A stretch of 64,000 bases of DNA from Lindgomyces ingoldianus (GCF_010093535.1 NW_022985165.1:1820996-1884995), one strand, 5' to 3'; numbered from the stretch's first letter, positions 11,337-23,567 are shown. Numbers and translations: made by a program. The notes: generated from the letters alone by a model not told the origin.

Positions 11337-14300
11337 TTATGTTATGTTAAAACTTTAGCTAAGAATAGCCTCTAAATTTAATCTAATAAGCTTAGTACTT
11401 ACATAACTCTAAGCTATTAAAGTAAGCTAAGAAGCTTTTTAAAAAGCACTTACTTTATAAAAAAGCTACTACATTATAAGCTTTAAAGCTTTTTAAAAGA
11501 ACTTTAAAGAACAGCTTTATGTTATTAAGCAGTTTATTTCTGCCTTAACTTTTGTTATAGTAGTAAGAACTAAGAACTTACTAGCCTTAAAGCCTACTTA
11601 GAAGTCTAGAGATAGCTTAACTTTTTTCTACTTAATGCTACCTATAACTTGTAACTTTTCTAACTTAGTAATAAAATCTAACTAACTCTCTAATCCTTTG
11701 CTGTTTAATAAAAAATAAAAAGACTTACTTTTTTTTCTACATAAGCTCTAATATAAACTTAAAGAAAATGTAGACTAATTTCTCTTTAAACACTTTTAGT
11801 TACTATATGCTTACTTTTAACTTAACTATAATATAACAGCCTTAATTAACTTACTAATAGATAAAGATATTATTAACTTAAATTAATTTATAGCATTTCT
11901 ATAAGTAACTTATAAAGACTTAAATAAAAAGTTAACAGCTCTAAGTTACCTAAACACCTTATAATAAAAAAAAGGCTTTACTTTACACTTTACTAAGTTT
12001 TACTAACTTATATCTAATATAGGCCTAAATAAGATAAGTCTAATTATAGCTTTATATAACTCCTTCTTAACTAAACTATAACGCGCTATAGTAGAAGAAC
12101 CCCTTCTAAACAACCTTAACACATATGCAAACTTAATTACTACCTATAATAATAACATAAGGTTCCTCTCTGTATAAGCCCTAATACACCCCTAAACTAG
12201 CGCAGTTATAAATAAGGACTTTAATATAATAAAAATTAATTTAAATTATGCTCTAGTTAGTTCTAGAAAGCGTAAAAATTATAAAAAAAAAAGTTAATAC
12301 TTTAAGTGTAGTAAGCATAGTTATATTTTTTAAAACTGCTTTATTTTTTTTCTTTAAGTTTACATAAGTAGCGCTGCTAGCACTTATTAAAAATTTTTAC
12401 TATTTTAATTTTATTTTTATAAGGGCTTTAACTTATATTTAAGCTTTAATTTTTTTTACTACTCTTAACATAGCTGCAGCTATAGCAGTAAGAGCCTGTA
12501 AAAAGGCTTGTTCTAGGGCTAAGTTGCCCTTTAGAACTAATTTAACACTAGATCTTTACTAACTTATAGGCTAAGTCCCTTACTAATAACTAGAAGTACT
12601 AAGTTAATATTTTTATATATTTATAATAAAGAACTATATTAGCTTTAATATAGGCTCTTATTAACTTAAAAGTAAATAGTATAAGTTACATTAATAAAGA
12701 ACTAGCGCGTAAACTAAATCTCTAATTAACACTACTTACCTAAATAATTTACTTAACTAGATTTAATAGAAAATAACTTAAAAAAGGTTTTATTTTTTAT
12801 ACTACAACTATTATAATTACCTACTAACACTATAAGGAGTAGATTAAGCTCTATATAATAAATATAAAATATTATAACCTAATCTTAAAATAACTATAGC
12901 TATATTAGCATAAGGTTACTTTTAATTACTAAGAGTAAGTCTTAAACTTTAACTCTTTTTAATGCTAAAATGTATACTTACACTTACACTTAAATAACAC
13001 CTAAGTAGCACTTAATATAGAAGGTTTTTAAACTTACTTTTTAATAACCTAAAAAAGAACTACTTAAGTAAGAATAATAAGCTAGGCCTTTTACTAAGAT
13101 AAGCTATATAAAATAATTTAATAACTACTTAAACTTAAAAAAAAAAGCTTTTAAAAAATCTTTACTTACTTAATTTAAACACAAACTAGGACTTAAACAG
13201 CAGATAGACATCTACTACATAGGACCTACTCTATTTATAACCCTAGCTTAATAACTAGATTATAAAATCTATGCAGTTATAATTTCTAATATAGACTAAG
13301 CTTTAGCTTCTTAAAAACACACTAACTTAAAAATAATAGTCCTTTAAGACTACTATAACCTGTTATATGTTTTTTTCTAAGATAAGTTAAATAAGCTTTT
13401 AATATAACATCTATATAATTACTAAATAACCTTTAAGCCTAGTAAACAACCTAGTTATAGGCTACTATATAAAATGTTACTAAATAAATTAAAAGTGCTT
13501 TAAAAATACCTTAATAAGAATTTAAAAAAAAAGTTTATTTAAGCTAGCTTCTTACTAGTAGTGTTACTTATACTATTTATAAAGAAACTTAAGAGTAAGC
13601 TTTAATTCTATGTTAACTACTAAAGACTAAACACTATTACTATTAAAAACTAATACTTAATTCTCTTTTTACAGAAAACTCTAAGCTAACTAAGTAAAGT
13701 AAAGTATTTTATAAAGTTAGATATTATTACTGCCTTTAATAAGCTAAGAATAGTAAAGGGTAATAAGTAGCTAACAGCATTTTAGACCTAATATAGACTA
13801 TTTAAGTACTTAGTAATGCCCTTTAGCTTAGCTAATACGCCTAGTACTTTTTAACATTTTGTAAATAACTTACTCTAACCCTACCTAGACGTGTTCTGCA
13901 CTATGTATATTAACAACATTCTAATCTACAGTAATAGCCTTTTAGAGCATAAATAGCATGTACGCCTAGTGCTAAAGGCTATAAAAAAAGTAGGTCTGCA
14001 ACTTAATATAGACAAATGTAAGTTCTACTAATTAAAAGTTACATATTTAAAATATGTAATTTCTATAAATAGCATTTAAATAAACCCTATTAAGGTTTAG
14101 ACTATGCTAGATTAGTAATACTTAAAGAATATAAAGAATATTTAAGCTTTTATAAAATTTGCTAACTTTTACTAATAATTTATTAATAACTTCTTATAGT
14201 AAGTAAGCTTTATAATTACACTTACTAAAAAAAAAATTTAATTTAACTTTAACTTAAATTACTAATAGTTTTTTAACTAGCTAAAAAAAGCCTTTACTAA

Positions 14301-16360
14301 AGCCTTAATACTCTACTACTTTAACTTTAAACTACTAATACTTATAGAAGCTAATGCCTTAGACTACATAGTAGTAGGAGTTCTTTTCTAGACTAAGCTA
14401 GATAAGACTATTAAGCCTATTACATATTTTTAAAAAAAAATAAGTTCTACAGAAGGTAATTATAAGATCTATAATAAGAAACTACTTACTATAGTATACT
14501 ACTTTAAACAATAGCAACCTAAACTAGAAAGTGCAGCGCATCTAATATAAGTTCTATCTACCTATAAGAACTTATAGTACTTTACAACTATAAAATAACT
14601 TAGCTACTAATAAGCTTATTAGTCTAAATACTTATTTTATTTTAATTTTAAGATTACTTATTATCTTAGTTAAGACAGAGGGAAACTAGATGCCTTTATA
14701 AAGCAATCTTAAAACATCTTTACTTAAAAAGAAGTGTAAAAAGCTTAACACTAAACTTTACTTTAACTTAAGCTATTTTTAGACTTTAACTTAAATAAAA
14801 TAAATTAAATAATTAATTAGATTATTGCTAATAAGTATTTAAATAATAAATTTATCTAAGAAACTTTAGACCTACTTTAAAATAGCGCTAGTTAGTTAAA
14901 AAAGGTAACACTAGCTAACTATAAAAACTAAAATAGTAAGCTGTATTACTATAACTAACTTATAATTTTTAATTCTAATAAACTAAAAATTAAACTACTC
15001 TAAATTATACATAACTTACCTATTAGAGGACACCTAGGCAGAGAAAAGACTCTTAACCTACTGCAGAGAGAGTACTACTAGCCCCGCATGTTCTATACTG
15101 TACGCTAATACGTATTATGTTGCTATACTTACTGTAAAGTAAAAGCCTTTTAAAAAAAGTATAATAGCCTACTTAAACTACTCCTAATCTTTAAATAAGC
15201 TTAGAAAAATATATTAATTAATTTTATTATAAACCTACCCTTATCTAAAGGGTATATAAATATTATAGTAGTTGTTAATTACTTAACTAAGTATTAACAC
15301 TTAATACTATGTTTCTTTATAACTGCCTCTAATATAGCCTAGTTATTCTACTAATACATATAAGTTTACTATAGCCTGCCTAACATAATTATATTAGACA
15401 GAGGTACGCAGTTTGTCTTAGCCTTCTAGGACAAACTTTATAAATAGCTCTAAATTATTCTTTATTTATCTATAGCTTTTTACCTAGAGACTAACAGCTA
15501 GACTAAGAACATAAACACTATAATAAAATAAGTCCTATAAGTGTACACAAACTACTAGTAAGATAACTAGGTAAAATAGTTAGCTATAGCATAGTTTAAA
15601 GCTAATAACATAATATCTAAATTAACATAAGTATCTTTATTTTTAGTAAACTATAGATACTACTTCTAAATAAAATTTAAACTACTTTTAAATACCCCTT
15701 AACTAACTTATTAATTTATATAAGTAATAAACATAAATAGACTTATTAATAAAATTTAAAATATATTTAAATATGTTTATAAAAAGCTTACATAGGCTTA
15801 AGCTTTTTAATAAAAGTACATAAACTAATCTTAAACCTCTGCCTCTATGTATGCAGCTAGCAAGAAGGTCTAGCTAGACACTAGAAATATTTAAATAAAC
15901 TAATAATTAAAAAAACTTAATTAAAAGAACCTTAGCCTCTTTATAGTAGCTTATATAGTTTTATTATATACTTACTAATTAATCCTACCTAACAGCATAA
16001 AGATACACCCTGTGTTCTACATATTATTGCTGCGCTAAGCAGCCTCTAAATCTAACTATCTACTTAAATAGCTAAACTTACTACCTAAACTTATTATTAT
16101 AAATAATAAACTAAAATATGTTATAAAAGATGTTAAATAGATCTAGTTTAATAAAAAGAAACATATCTATAAATACCTTATAAAATAGACTAGATACAAC
16201 AAACTGTTATAGAAACCTGCAGAAGCCCTATAAAAGAACTCTATAGTAACTTAATTCTACGCCTAATACCTATCTAAACTAAACCTGTACTCTAATAAAG
16301 ACAACCTAATGCTAGAACTACTAATGTAAAGGATTCCCTTTTTAATAAGGGGGGGGGTAC
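11337..16360 (+). pseudogene. G1b gag-pol relic (Ty3/gypsy)
   Basis: Collinear with the G1a coding region. The RT box is at about 13895-13925 (FCTMYINNILIYS, DD to NN), the integrase zinc-binding block GHLGREKTLNLL at about 15018-15055, the first integrase Asp is Asn (VVVNYLTKY, about 15270), and the second catalytic Asp is kept (ILDRGTQFVL, about 15390). Stops derived from Gln/Trp codons are frequent, so this is non-functional. Some positions mutated in G1a are intact here and vice versa, consistent with independent RIP hits. Confidence 0.87.
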
Positions 16361-16678
16361 TGTCACAGTATCCTCCCTAGATCCTAGACATAACTGTATT
16401 AGACGTGTACTAGAGTATTATTAGTGCACGTCTAACATAAATATAACACAACATAGACATAAACTTAAGCATAAACTGCCTTAACACTAACTAAACCTAA
16501 AACAGGCTTAATTTATACTTAAAGCGCTTAGACTTCTAAGCTAAGTATTTAATTGCTAATTTCCTTCTAAACTTTCTTATTTCTCACACAACGTCTTGTA
16601 CCTACTATGATACCTCACGTAGTAATTAAACTAGACCTCTGTGAAGCTCTATAACCTTACTCGTGCACAATCGTGACA
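16361..16678 (+). repeat. G1b 3' LTR
   Basis: 318 bp, ending ACAATCGTGACA. The outer half is nearly free of RIP (CTCACACAACGTCTTGTACC, CTCGTGCACAATCGTGACA), unlike the inner end of the 5' LTR (TTATGCATAATTATAACA). Confidence 0.93.
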
Positions 16679-18583
16679 AATATTTACTTTTATATAATTT
16701 TTTAAAGTATCTTTATTACCTTTTATATAGCGCTTACTTATGTAATAATAGTTAGTAATAGTAGAAAGTTTAGGTTAATTCTTAGGTATGCCTTAAAAAC
16801 TAGCAACATAGGTACTAGACTATGCAGGCTAGCTGTGTTGTTTAGAGCCTTAACTGCTATCTGTAAAATAGCCTTATTATTTATATAGTTACCTAGCTTA
16901 GTCTTTAGAATGTTAAACACTTATTAAAGAAGTATATGCGTGTGCTTAACTTTTCTAACTACTTAATATGCTTTTATAGGCATCTGCCTATATATAGCTT
17001 TTATAATCTTTACATAAGCTTAAAAATCTTTTAAAGTAAAGTTTATACTAAAGTTATACATAATATAGTTTAGAAGTTTTTAATAAGTGTTAATCTAGTA
17101 TTTGCATAGTACATCCTAGGTATTTTATGTAGACATAGATTTTAAAAATATAGTAGCCTAAAATAATATATTTACATTAATAATATATAAAATATTTTTA
17201 TTATTAATTTATATAACATTAATAATAACTTTATAGTTAAAGTAAGTGTTATTTTTAATTATAAACTTAAATTTTTACAGGGCCTAGTTATATAATTAGT
17301 AAAAGTAGTAAAACTTTTTAATCTTTTCTAGCACTACAGCATTAATGTTATAGCTAGCGCTAGTTAGCATTTTTTAGAGTCTTTTTATATAAGGGTGTCT
17401 AAATTAGCAGTAGAGGCAGTAAAGTTTTAATTTAGTAAAAAAAAATATATATTTTTTTTACTAATATTAAAAAAAAGTGTCTGTATTTTTATATAATAAG
17501 TATAGTAGTTTTATTTTTATATATAATAATATTTAAAACATTATTAAAGTATGCCTTAAGTTAGTTAGCATTTACTAGTAATAGTAAAAATAGTATTAAA
17601 GTCTCTAAAATATAGTATATAACTAGACTAATTAAGTTCTAGATTTATATAATACTAATTAATTTTTTTAGTGTTTAGCTTTTAAAGCTAATATCTATTT
17701 AGCTAAGTGTTTAATTAATTTTTATATATAAGTTCTTTTATATATATGCTTTAAGTTAAAACTTACTAATAGTAGAGATTTTTACTACGCCTATGTTTTA
17801 TAGTTTACCTTAGTATACTATATAGTATTAGTTATTAAGGATAAACTGCTTAGCATACTTCTTAGGTTTAATACTATAAATGTCCTCTCCTGTTGCATAG
17901 TATAAGTAGGTAGTAAAAGTAAAGTAGTTAATAGCTTTTTTAGTATTTTTACTTTTTTATTTTATTTTCTTTATATTATGTAAATTATTTTTTTCTTTAG
18001 AGTAACCTTTAAAGTTTTAGATGTATAAAGTAATAGCTTTATATAATAAGGTTTTATTATAAAATTTTTTATATAAAGTAATGTACTAGTTCTTTACTTA
18101 ACGTTATATATAGTTATTATAAGAGTAGTTGAATAACTAACATTTTTTTATAGCAGATAAAGCACTTTTTTATTTATATATAGTTATCTTTAAATTATAG
18201 CCTAAACTTAAATAAAGATCTTTTACATTATTTTTTTTATATAAAAAAAGCTTCTTTTTTATTATGTAGACTTTTATTATATAAAGTTATATTAGTAGTT
18301 TATGTAGTATGCATTAGGCAGTTCTTAAAAGTATTAGTTTACCTTTTAGTTTATAGTAACTTAAAGTAATGCTTATAAGTTGCTAAATAAAGCTTTACAT
18401 AAAAGCTTAATAGTAAATATAGTATATTCTAGTTCTAGTTATCTTTAACAGGCTTATATAATAGTAGTGTGCAGTAGAACATTCTTTTAAAATTTTATTT
18501 TTAGTGCTTTTTATATAAGTGTAAGCTTATTAATTATTACTTTAAAAACTTTATATAAACTTTTATTAAAGTTTTTTTATTAG
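16679..18583 (-). pseudogene. C1 integrase-region relic (copia), with 60-codon open stretch at 16738-16920
   Basis: Minus-strand copia integrase. The core region (about 17330 down to 17100) reads LSLIIKNNTYFNYKVII and NKNILYIINVNILF, resembling the block before and at the first catalytic Asp in fungal copia elements (LHVVD...), here Asn. Further on, the stretch 16738-16920 stays open and reads IAVKALNNTASLHSLVPMLL, close to the 'AVKAxNDTxGPxGLVPTLLVFGAYPR' block after the integrase core. This is a surviving fragment, not a gene. About 18090-18583 is low-complexity AT-rich sequence of the same element without a motif I can name. The Fot1-type element at 18586 follows. Confidence 0.65.
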
Positions 18584-18585
18584 TA

Positions 18586-19685
18586 ACGTACTTCACAGGC
18601 GAGTTGCTCACACACCTGAGTCGCTTACTTTTGCTAAGACCCTACTAAACCACCCTTTCTACACTAATGCATTCCCTATAACACTACTTAGACGCGCTAA
18701 AAGAACGTTAGATACAGCTTACGCTCTAGGCTTTTAAACAAGACATAAAACTCTTAAAAAAATGTGCTATAGCTATGTGTAAAGTTTTATAAAAAATAAT
18801 AAATAACTATAGCGCTAGACAACCTTTATAAGCTAATTCTACAGCTAAATTATAAAGGCTAGGTAATAAAAAGAAGTAGGTAATTATTAAGACTATACTT
18901 AAGCTATATGCGCAAGAAATTTCCCCTTAGATAGCATTTATAGCTAATATAGCTAATTTTTTGCGCGCTAAGCGTAATCTAGGCTATGTTTACATAAACT
19001 AGCCTAGTATGTTTATAAAGCGTTATTTAGAGCTTAAAGTAAAGTTTTAAGCGCAAGTATAGTTAAGAGATATTTAGCTAATTATAAACCCTATTTTACT
19101 AAAGTTATATGTGTTATTATTTTAGATACTATACTTAGCTTTAATATTCTCTATAAGGCTAAACTTGCCTTAAATTACTCTAGAACTCTTATAAAGAGCT
19201 CTCTTATAGTTATACTTACGCTTAAATGTTACTTTAAGCTCTAAATAACGCTTTACAAACATACTAGGCTAGTTTATGTAAACATAGCCTAGATTACGCT
19301 TAGCGCGCAAAGAATTAGCTATATTAGCTATAAATGCTATCTAAAGGGAAATTCCTCGCGCATATAGCTTAAGTATAGTCTTAATAATTACCTGCTTCTT
19401 TTTATTGCCTAGCCTTTATAATTTAGCTGTAGAATTAGCTTATAAAAGTTATTTAGCGCTGTAGTTATTTATTATCTTTTATAAGACCTTACACATAGCT
19501 ATAGCACATTTTTTTAAGAGTTTTATGTCTTGTTTAAAAGCTTAGAGCGTAAGCTGTATCTAATATTCTTTTAGCGCGTCTAAGTAGTGTTATAGGGAAT
19601 GTATTAGTGTAGGAAGGGTAGTTTAGTGGGGTCTTGGCAAAAGTAAGCGACTCAGGTGTGTGAGCAACTCGCCTGTGAAGTACGT
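18586..19685. mobile_element. Foldback derivative of Fot1-type family A, about 480-bp inverted arms
   Basis: A 1100-bp element flanked by TA, with ends ACGTACTTCACAGGCGAGTT. The two arms (18586 to about 19065 and about 19204 to 19685) are inverted copies of the same 5' transposon end; only about 138 bp in between is single copy. On the minus strand, arm plus spacer read the N-terminal transposase region up to YNFSKIGFIIS, the first-Asp block (Asp replaced by Ser). So it is a dimer of a truncated 5' end and cannot encode a whole transposase. A second copy is at 47587-50532. RIP here is mild (GCGCGC words persist). Confidence 0.85.
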
Positions 19686-19687
19686 TA

Positions 19688-20329
19688 TTATATAAAAGTT
19701 ATTATTATCTAGTCTGTTTAGTACTAGCTATAGTTTATATTAGTATTAAAGTAACTACTTAAGGTGTTGTATAAATGCTTCTAGTTATATCTAAGGCCTA
19801 TGTTATGTATATAGTATATATTTACATAACTTTTTAAAATATCTAGAAAGATGTCTATATACTAAGTTTTTTAGATATTTAGCTATTAATATAAATTAAT
19901 AAAAATTCTTATTTTATTTATAAAAATGTTATATAGTTAACTTATATAGTTATTATTTTTTTTATGCTTTTTAAAATTATATAATTTTATTTACTAAAAG
20001 TTTTTTTTTAGTAGTTTCCCTCTAAAGTAGAAGTTTATACAGGTTATAATATAGTATAAATTATGCAGGTAGTATTAGTAGTGTATACACTACTGCAGGC
20101 AGTAGTGTATATAATTAAGGGTGTAGAGCAGGCGTTAGGTAGGGTAGCATGTATTGTTTGTATAGTAATTAGTGTAGTGCTAGCTAAAGTATAAAAGTAA
20201 GTAATGTTAGTACATTTAGTGTTATTAGCAGCATTATGTTTAGTCTACTTTTATGTAGAGCCTTATATAGTAATAAAAGTTATATATAAAGCTTTTTAAG
20301 TGTAATTACTTTTTTTTTATGCTATATTA
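19688..20329 (-). pseudogene. C1 internal segment, probably gag
   Basis: AT-rich C1 interior between two Fot1-type insertions. By position (minus strand, between 5' LTR and integrase) it should be gag, but I can see no zinc knuckle or other motif. A perfect palindrome, AGTGTATACACT, is at about 20078-20089. Contiguity with 18583 and 21441 across the TA sites supports assignment to C1. Confidence 0.4.
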
Positions 20330-20331
20330 TA

Positions 20332-21438
20332 ACGTACCTAACGGGTTGGCCGGCCACTTTTGCCAAGCCCCCACCAAAACCACCCCATTCTCTCGCAAAA
20401 CAGCCCACTTTGGCCCTGTATAGAGTAATATAACACAAGATATTATTTAGAGTCTACTTCTACTACTTGCTTACACGTACGCAAGTTATGCCTAGTCTAA
20501 TTACACTACCTGCATTGCCTTTAACTTAGCTTACCTCCTTTAGCGCGCACCTGCGTCTTTAGCTTCTTCTTATTACTACGCGCTCTAAACTCCTTTAGAG
20601 CAGTTAAATAAGCCTTACTCTTAACTATTAAAGTTTCTTCTGCCTAAATCTACTTTCTTTTATGTAATTTATGTTATGTAGTAGCCTTATTTGCTGCTTA
20701 AAGCTCTATAATCTTATAGCCTACTTTATTATATTAATGCCCTAAATAACTGTTATCTACTTTTTATTACTTTACTATATTACCTTTAGCTGTTCTTGTC
20801 TCTCTAAAGCTATAATAACTACTCTAGTTAATATCTAGCTTATTATAAAGCCTAACTTGTTAAAGTTATACCTGTCTTTATTCTAGATACTATACTTAGC
20901 TTTTATGTTAGCTACTAGGCAAAACTAGCCCTAAATAACCTTTAGATCCTTATAAAGCGCTCTTTTATAATTATACTTATAATTAAACTTTATTATAAAC
21001 TTAAAGCAGTGCTTAACCTACATACTAGTCTAGTTTAAGCTAACCTAGCCTAGATTACGCTCTACAGGCAAGGAATTAGCTATATTAGCTACAGCTATAA
21101 GCCTAGGGGGAAATCTGCGTGTAATAAGCTTAAGTATATACTTAACAACTACCTTTTTTTTAAGCTTAGTTAGATTCCTTAATTTAGGCTAGCATTCTGC
21201 TTATAAAGGCTGTCCAGCGCGTTAATTGCTTAGTGTTGTGTAAGAGACATTATAATTTGCTATAGCGCGTTGTAAGAAGAGTTTTAAGTCTTATTTAAAA
21301 GCCTAAAGAGCAAGCTATATCTAACATTCTTTAGAAGATTTAATCTAGTGTTGTTGTTAAGTAGATAGGTAGAGTTTAGTGGGGGCTTGGCAAAAGTGGC
21401 CAGCCAACCTGTGTGGCCAGCTAACCTGTTAGGTACGT
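20332..21438 (-). mobile_element. Fot1-type family B transposon, internally deleted
   Basis: A 1107-bp minus-strand copy with TA duplications at 20330-20331 and 21439-21440 and family B ends (ACGTACCTAACGGGTTGGCC...GTTAGGTACGT). Compared with full-length copies at 44921 and 48111, the transposase 5' part (with YNFNKLGF) and the C-terminal tail are kept. About 750 bp holding the second and third catalytic blocks is deleted, the junction lying near 20730. It is non-autonomous. The outer left TIR (20332-20425) is GC-rich and RIP-free; the interior is degraded. Confidence 0.85.
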
Positions 21439-21440
21439 TA

Positions 21441-22279
21441 TAGCTTCTAGGCTTAAGTACTTTTATTACTTAGCTATAGTGTAATTTTTTTATTTTTTAG
21501 TACTTATATAAGCTTCTTTTTAAATATGTAGCTAAGTACTAAGAAGTTTTATAGTGTTTATTTTTTAAAATTTTTTATGTATAAACTTAGAAAAGTAGCG
21601 CTCTTTTAAGTTATTATACATAAATTAGTAATTATATAACTTATATATAATTAAGTTTATAAGCTTATTAAAGCTTCTAACATGTTAATCTTATTATTTT
21701 AGTACTTTAGGCTAGTCTTATTTTATAGTGTTACCTCTAATATTCTTATATTTTTTATAAGTTATTTATATAATAGAAATTATTTCTTATTCTTTTTATT
21801 ATTATGTAAAGTTGTTAGTTGCTAATAAAATTTTATTATAATAGTATAGTTAATTACTTTTCTAGTAAATTATATAGGTACTGCTATTATCTAGCTACTA
21901 AGTTATACAGCTTTAATAGCTTTAGTGTGCGCCTTACACTATCCTTTTCTTACTTTGTATAGTAGTAGAGCTTGCTGTATAATGTAAAAGATTAATTTAC
22001 TATTATCTAGCTACTAAGTTATGCAGCTTTAATAGCTTTAGTGTACATCTTACATTATTTTTTTCTTACTTTATATAGTAGTAGAGCTTACTATATAATG
22101 TAAAAGATTAATCTACTATTCTAAAAAATAAGTAACTAAATAAAGTACTTTATAAAGTATAAATACTTTATTATTACTCTTTTTAAAAAATAAGTAATAA
22201 AATAAAGTACTTTATAAAGTGTAAGTACTTTATTATTACTTTTACTAATTTATAGTTAATTAAATTAACTACTAATTAG
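21441..22279 (-). other. C1 leader/gag start, non-coding AT-rich
   Basis: Segment adjoining the inner edge of the C1 5' LTR, so expected to hold the primer-binding site, leader and start of gag. No primer-binding site could be recognised after RIP (the sequence next to the LTR is CTAATTAGTAGTTAATT on the minus strand). It contains two tandem duplications, listed separately. Confidence 0.45.
21885..22246. repeat. Two direct tandem duplications in the C1 leader
   Basis: Unit 1, about 116 bp, starts TATTATCTAGCTACTAAGTT and is present at 21885-22000 and 22001-22116. Unit 2, about 62 bp, starts AAAAAATAAGTAA and is present at about 22123-22184 and 22185-22246. Copies differ mostly by transitions. 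Confidence 0.8.
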
Positions 22280-22489
22280 TGTTAAATAGGCTCTAATAGC
22301 TAGCTGCTTATAGTATAAGCACTTAAGTAGTAAAAGTAAGAGTAGTGTATAGTGTACATAGTGTATAAAGTAGGTAAAGTAAAGGTAATATGTTTCTAGT
22401 TTTATTACTCTTGTCTTTCCTTTATATAGAGAAAAAGGGGGATATCTAGATGTTTGCGCACAGAGGTTTGCGCACAAGCATTATGTAAC
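22280..22489 (-). repeat. C1 right (5') LTR, first part
   Basis: TGTTAAATAGGCTCTAATAG..., matching the left LTR. It is interrupted at 22489 by E1; the last 5 bp, GTAAC, are the E1 target site, and the LTR resumes at 44729. The open frame on the minus strand here is only LTR sequence. Confidence 0.85.
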
Positions 22490-23081
22490 TGTTACGGTCT
22501 ATGGTTGGACCAGCGTAACTCCACTGGCAGTGCTCCACAACCTAGCGGGGTTGGGGCAGGGTTCGCTTATGGACCTATTGGAGGACACGGAGGCAGCGCA
22601 GCTGCCCGCAATAATGGAGGAATGCGTTGTCTAATAGGAAGACAGGCCACAAGTCTAGGTAGCCTAAGGTAGCTTAGGGAGCTCTTCTTAGCAGGCTCTT
22701 ATAAACTCTACTAGCTCCTCTTAGCACCTTTAGTATATGTATATAGTTTCTGCATTAAATAACTTTTAAAAAGTGTATTTAACATTTAGTTTATTTTTTA
22801 TATAAACTAAGTAGCATTTAGCTTTTTAAAGAGCTATAATACTATTTATATATCTTACACTATATATACTTTTAATTTTATCTAATAAGACTGTTTAACC
22901 TAGCCTTTTTACTACTACATATAGGGTAAACTATAATCTAGTCACTCTCCTCCCCTCTAGTAGCCTATTAGCCTATACATAGGACTATACACTCTACTAG
23001 TTAGCCTCTTACTACCTGTTCTACTTATCTCTTAGGAACACTATTAGACTTAAGTGCTTTTATAAAGTAAAAATTATAACA
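22490..23081 (+). repeat. E1 5' LTR
   Basis: 592 bp, TGTTACGG...ATTATAACA. The first 190 bp are GC-rich and unmutated (for example GGTTGGGGCAGGGTTCGC); the rest is RIP-converted. The core about 22785-22870 (TTTAGTTTATTTTTTATA...AAGTAGCATTTAGC, then ACTATATATAC) recurs in the E2, E3 and E6 LTRs. The short plus-strand open frame 22454-22672 lies across the LTR edge and is not a gene. Confidence 0.92.
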
Positions 23082-23349
23082 TTAAATACTACTTTTTTAA
23101 AAAGTATAGATACTTCTTAATATAACTTAGATTCTAACATAGCCTATATAGCTTTATTAAAATTTATAAAAGTTTTTACCTAAAGTAAAGCTGTTTTAGT
23201 AAAATAAATTAATTTAATTTAAAATAACATTAAAAAACTTTAGTAAATTAGTAAAAAACTTAGTAAACTAATAAGCTTTTAATAAAAAGTTATAAGCTTT
23301 TACTAAAAAGTAATAAAATTATAAATACTTTTTAAACTTTTAAGCCTTT

Positions 23350-23567
23350 TGTCGCGTATACTGAGAGCCTTGGCTGGGGCTCAGCGCCTAGGACTGGGGC
23401 TCGGAGCCTGGGACTAGGGGCTCAGAGCCTGGGACGCAGCTCAGGATCTGGAGATATTATGTTCCAAAGCTCAGTGTATATAAGGAGAGCCTTCAGCTCT
23501 CTTAGATAGCGGAGTCACTTCATCCGATCTTCTGAACAGCTACTGCCAGGCTATTTTATCCTCCACA
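23350..23567 (+). repeat. Solo LTR of the C3 copia family
   Basis: 218 bp, TGTCGCG...CTCCACA, with TSD CCTTT at 23345-23349 and 23568-23572. It is the reverse complement of both C3 LTRs (29376-29593, 43520-43737). GC-rich and nearly free of RIP, unlike the surrounding E1 gag. The 5' half has three to four imperfect copies of a roughly 20-bp unit (GGGGCTCGGAGCCTGGGACT-like). Confidence 0.92.
23476..23485 (+). promoter_or_regulatory. Probable TATA box of the C3-family LTR
   Basis: TATATAAGG sits about 130 bp from the LTR start, downstream of the GC-rich repeats and upstream of a GAGAGCC stretch, where a U3/R boundary would lie. The same element is kept in both C3 LTRs on the minus strand (CCTTATATACA at 29458 and 43602). 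Confidence 0.5.

Larger units (their letters stand above)
11019..16678 (+). mobile_element. Ty3/gypsy retrotransposon G1b, full-length, RIP-degraded
   Basis: A 5660-bp second copy of the G1 family in the same orientation as G1a. LTRs are 11019-11336 and 16361-16678, with TSD AATAT at 11014-11018 and 16679-16683. It splits C1 between integrase and RT. A polypurine tract (AAGGGGGGGGGTAC) precedes the 3' LTR. Differences from G1a are almost all C/T and G/A transitions. Confidence 0.93.

Noticed and set aside
16738..16920. Independent small protein on the minus strand
   Set aside because: Its sequence matches the segment after the copia integrase core and is collinear with the rest of C1; it is a surviving piece of the polyprotein.
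22265..22672. Short open frames at the C1/E1 LTR junction
   Set aside because: Both lie in LTR sequence and one crosses an insertion boundary, so they are not genes.
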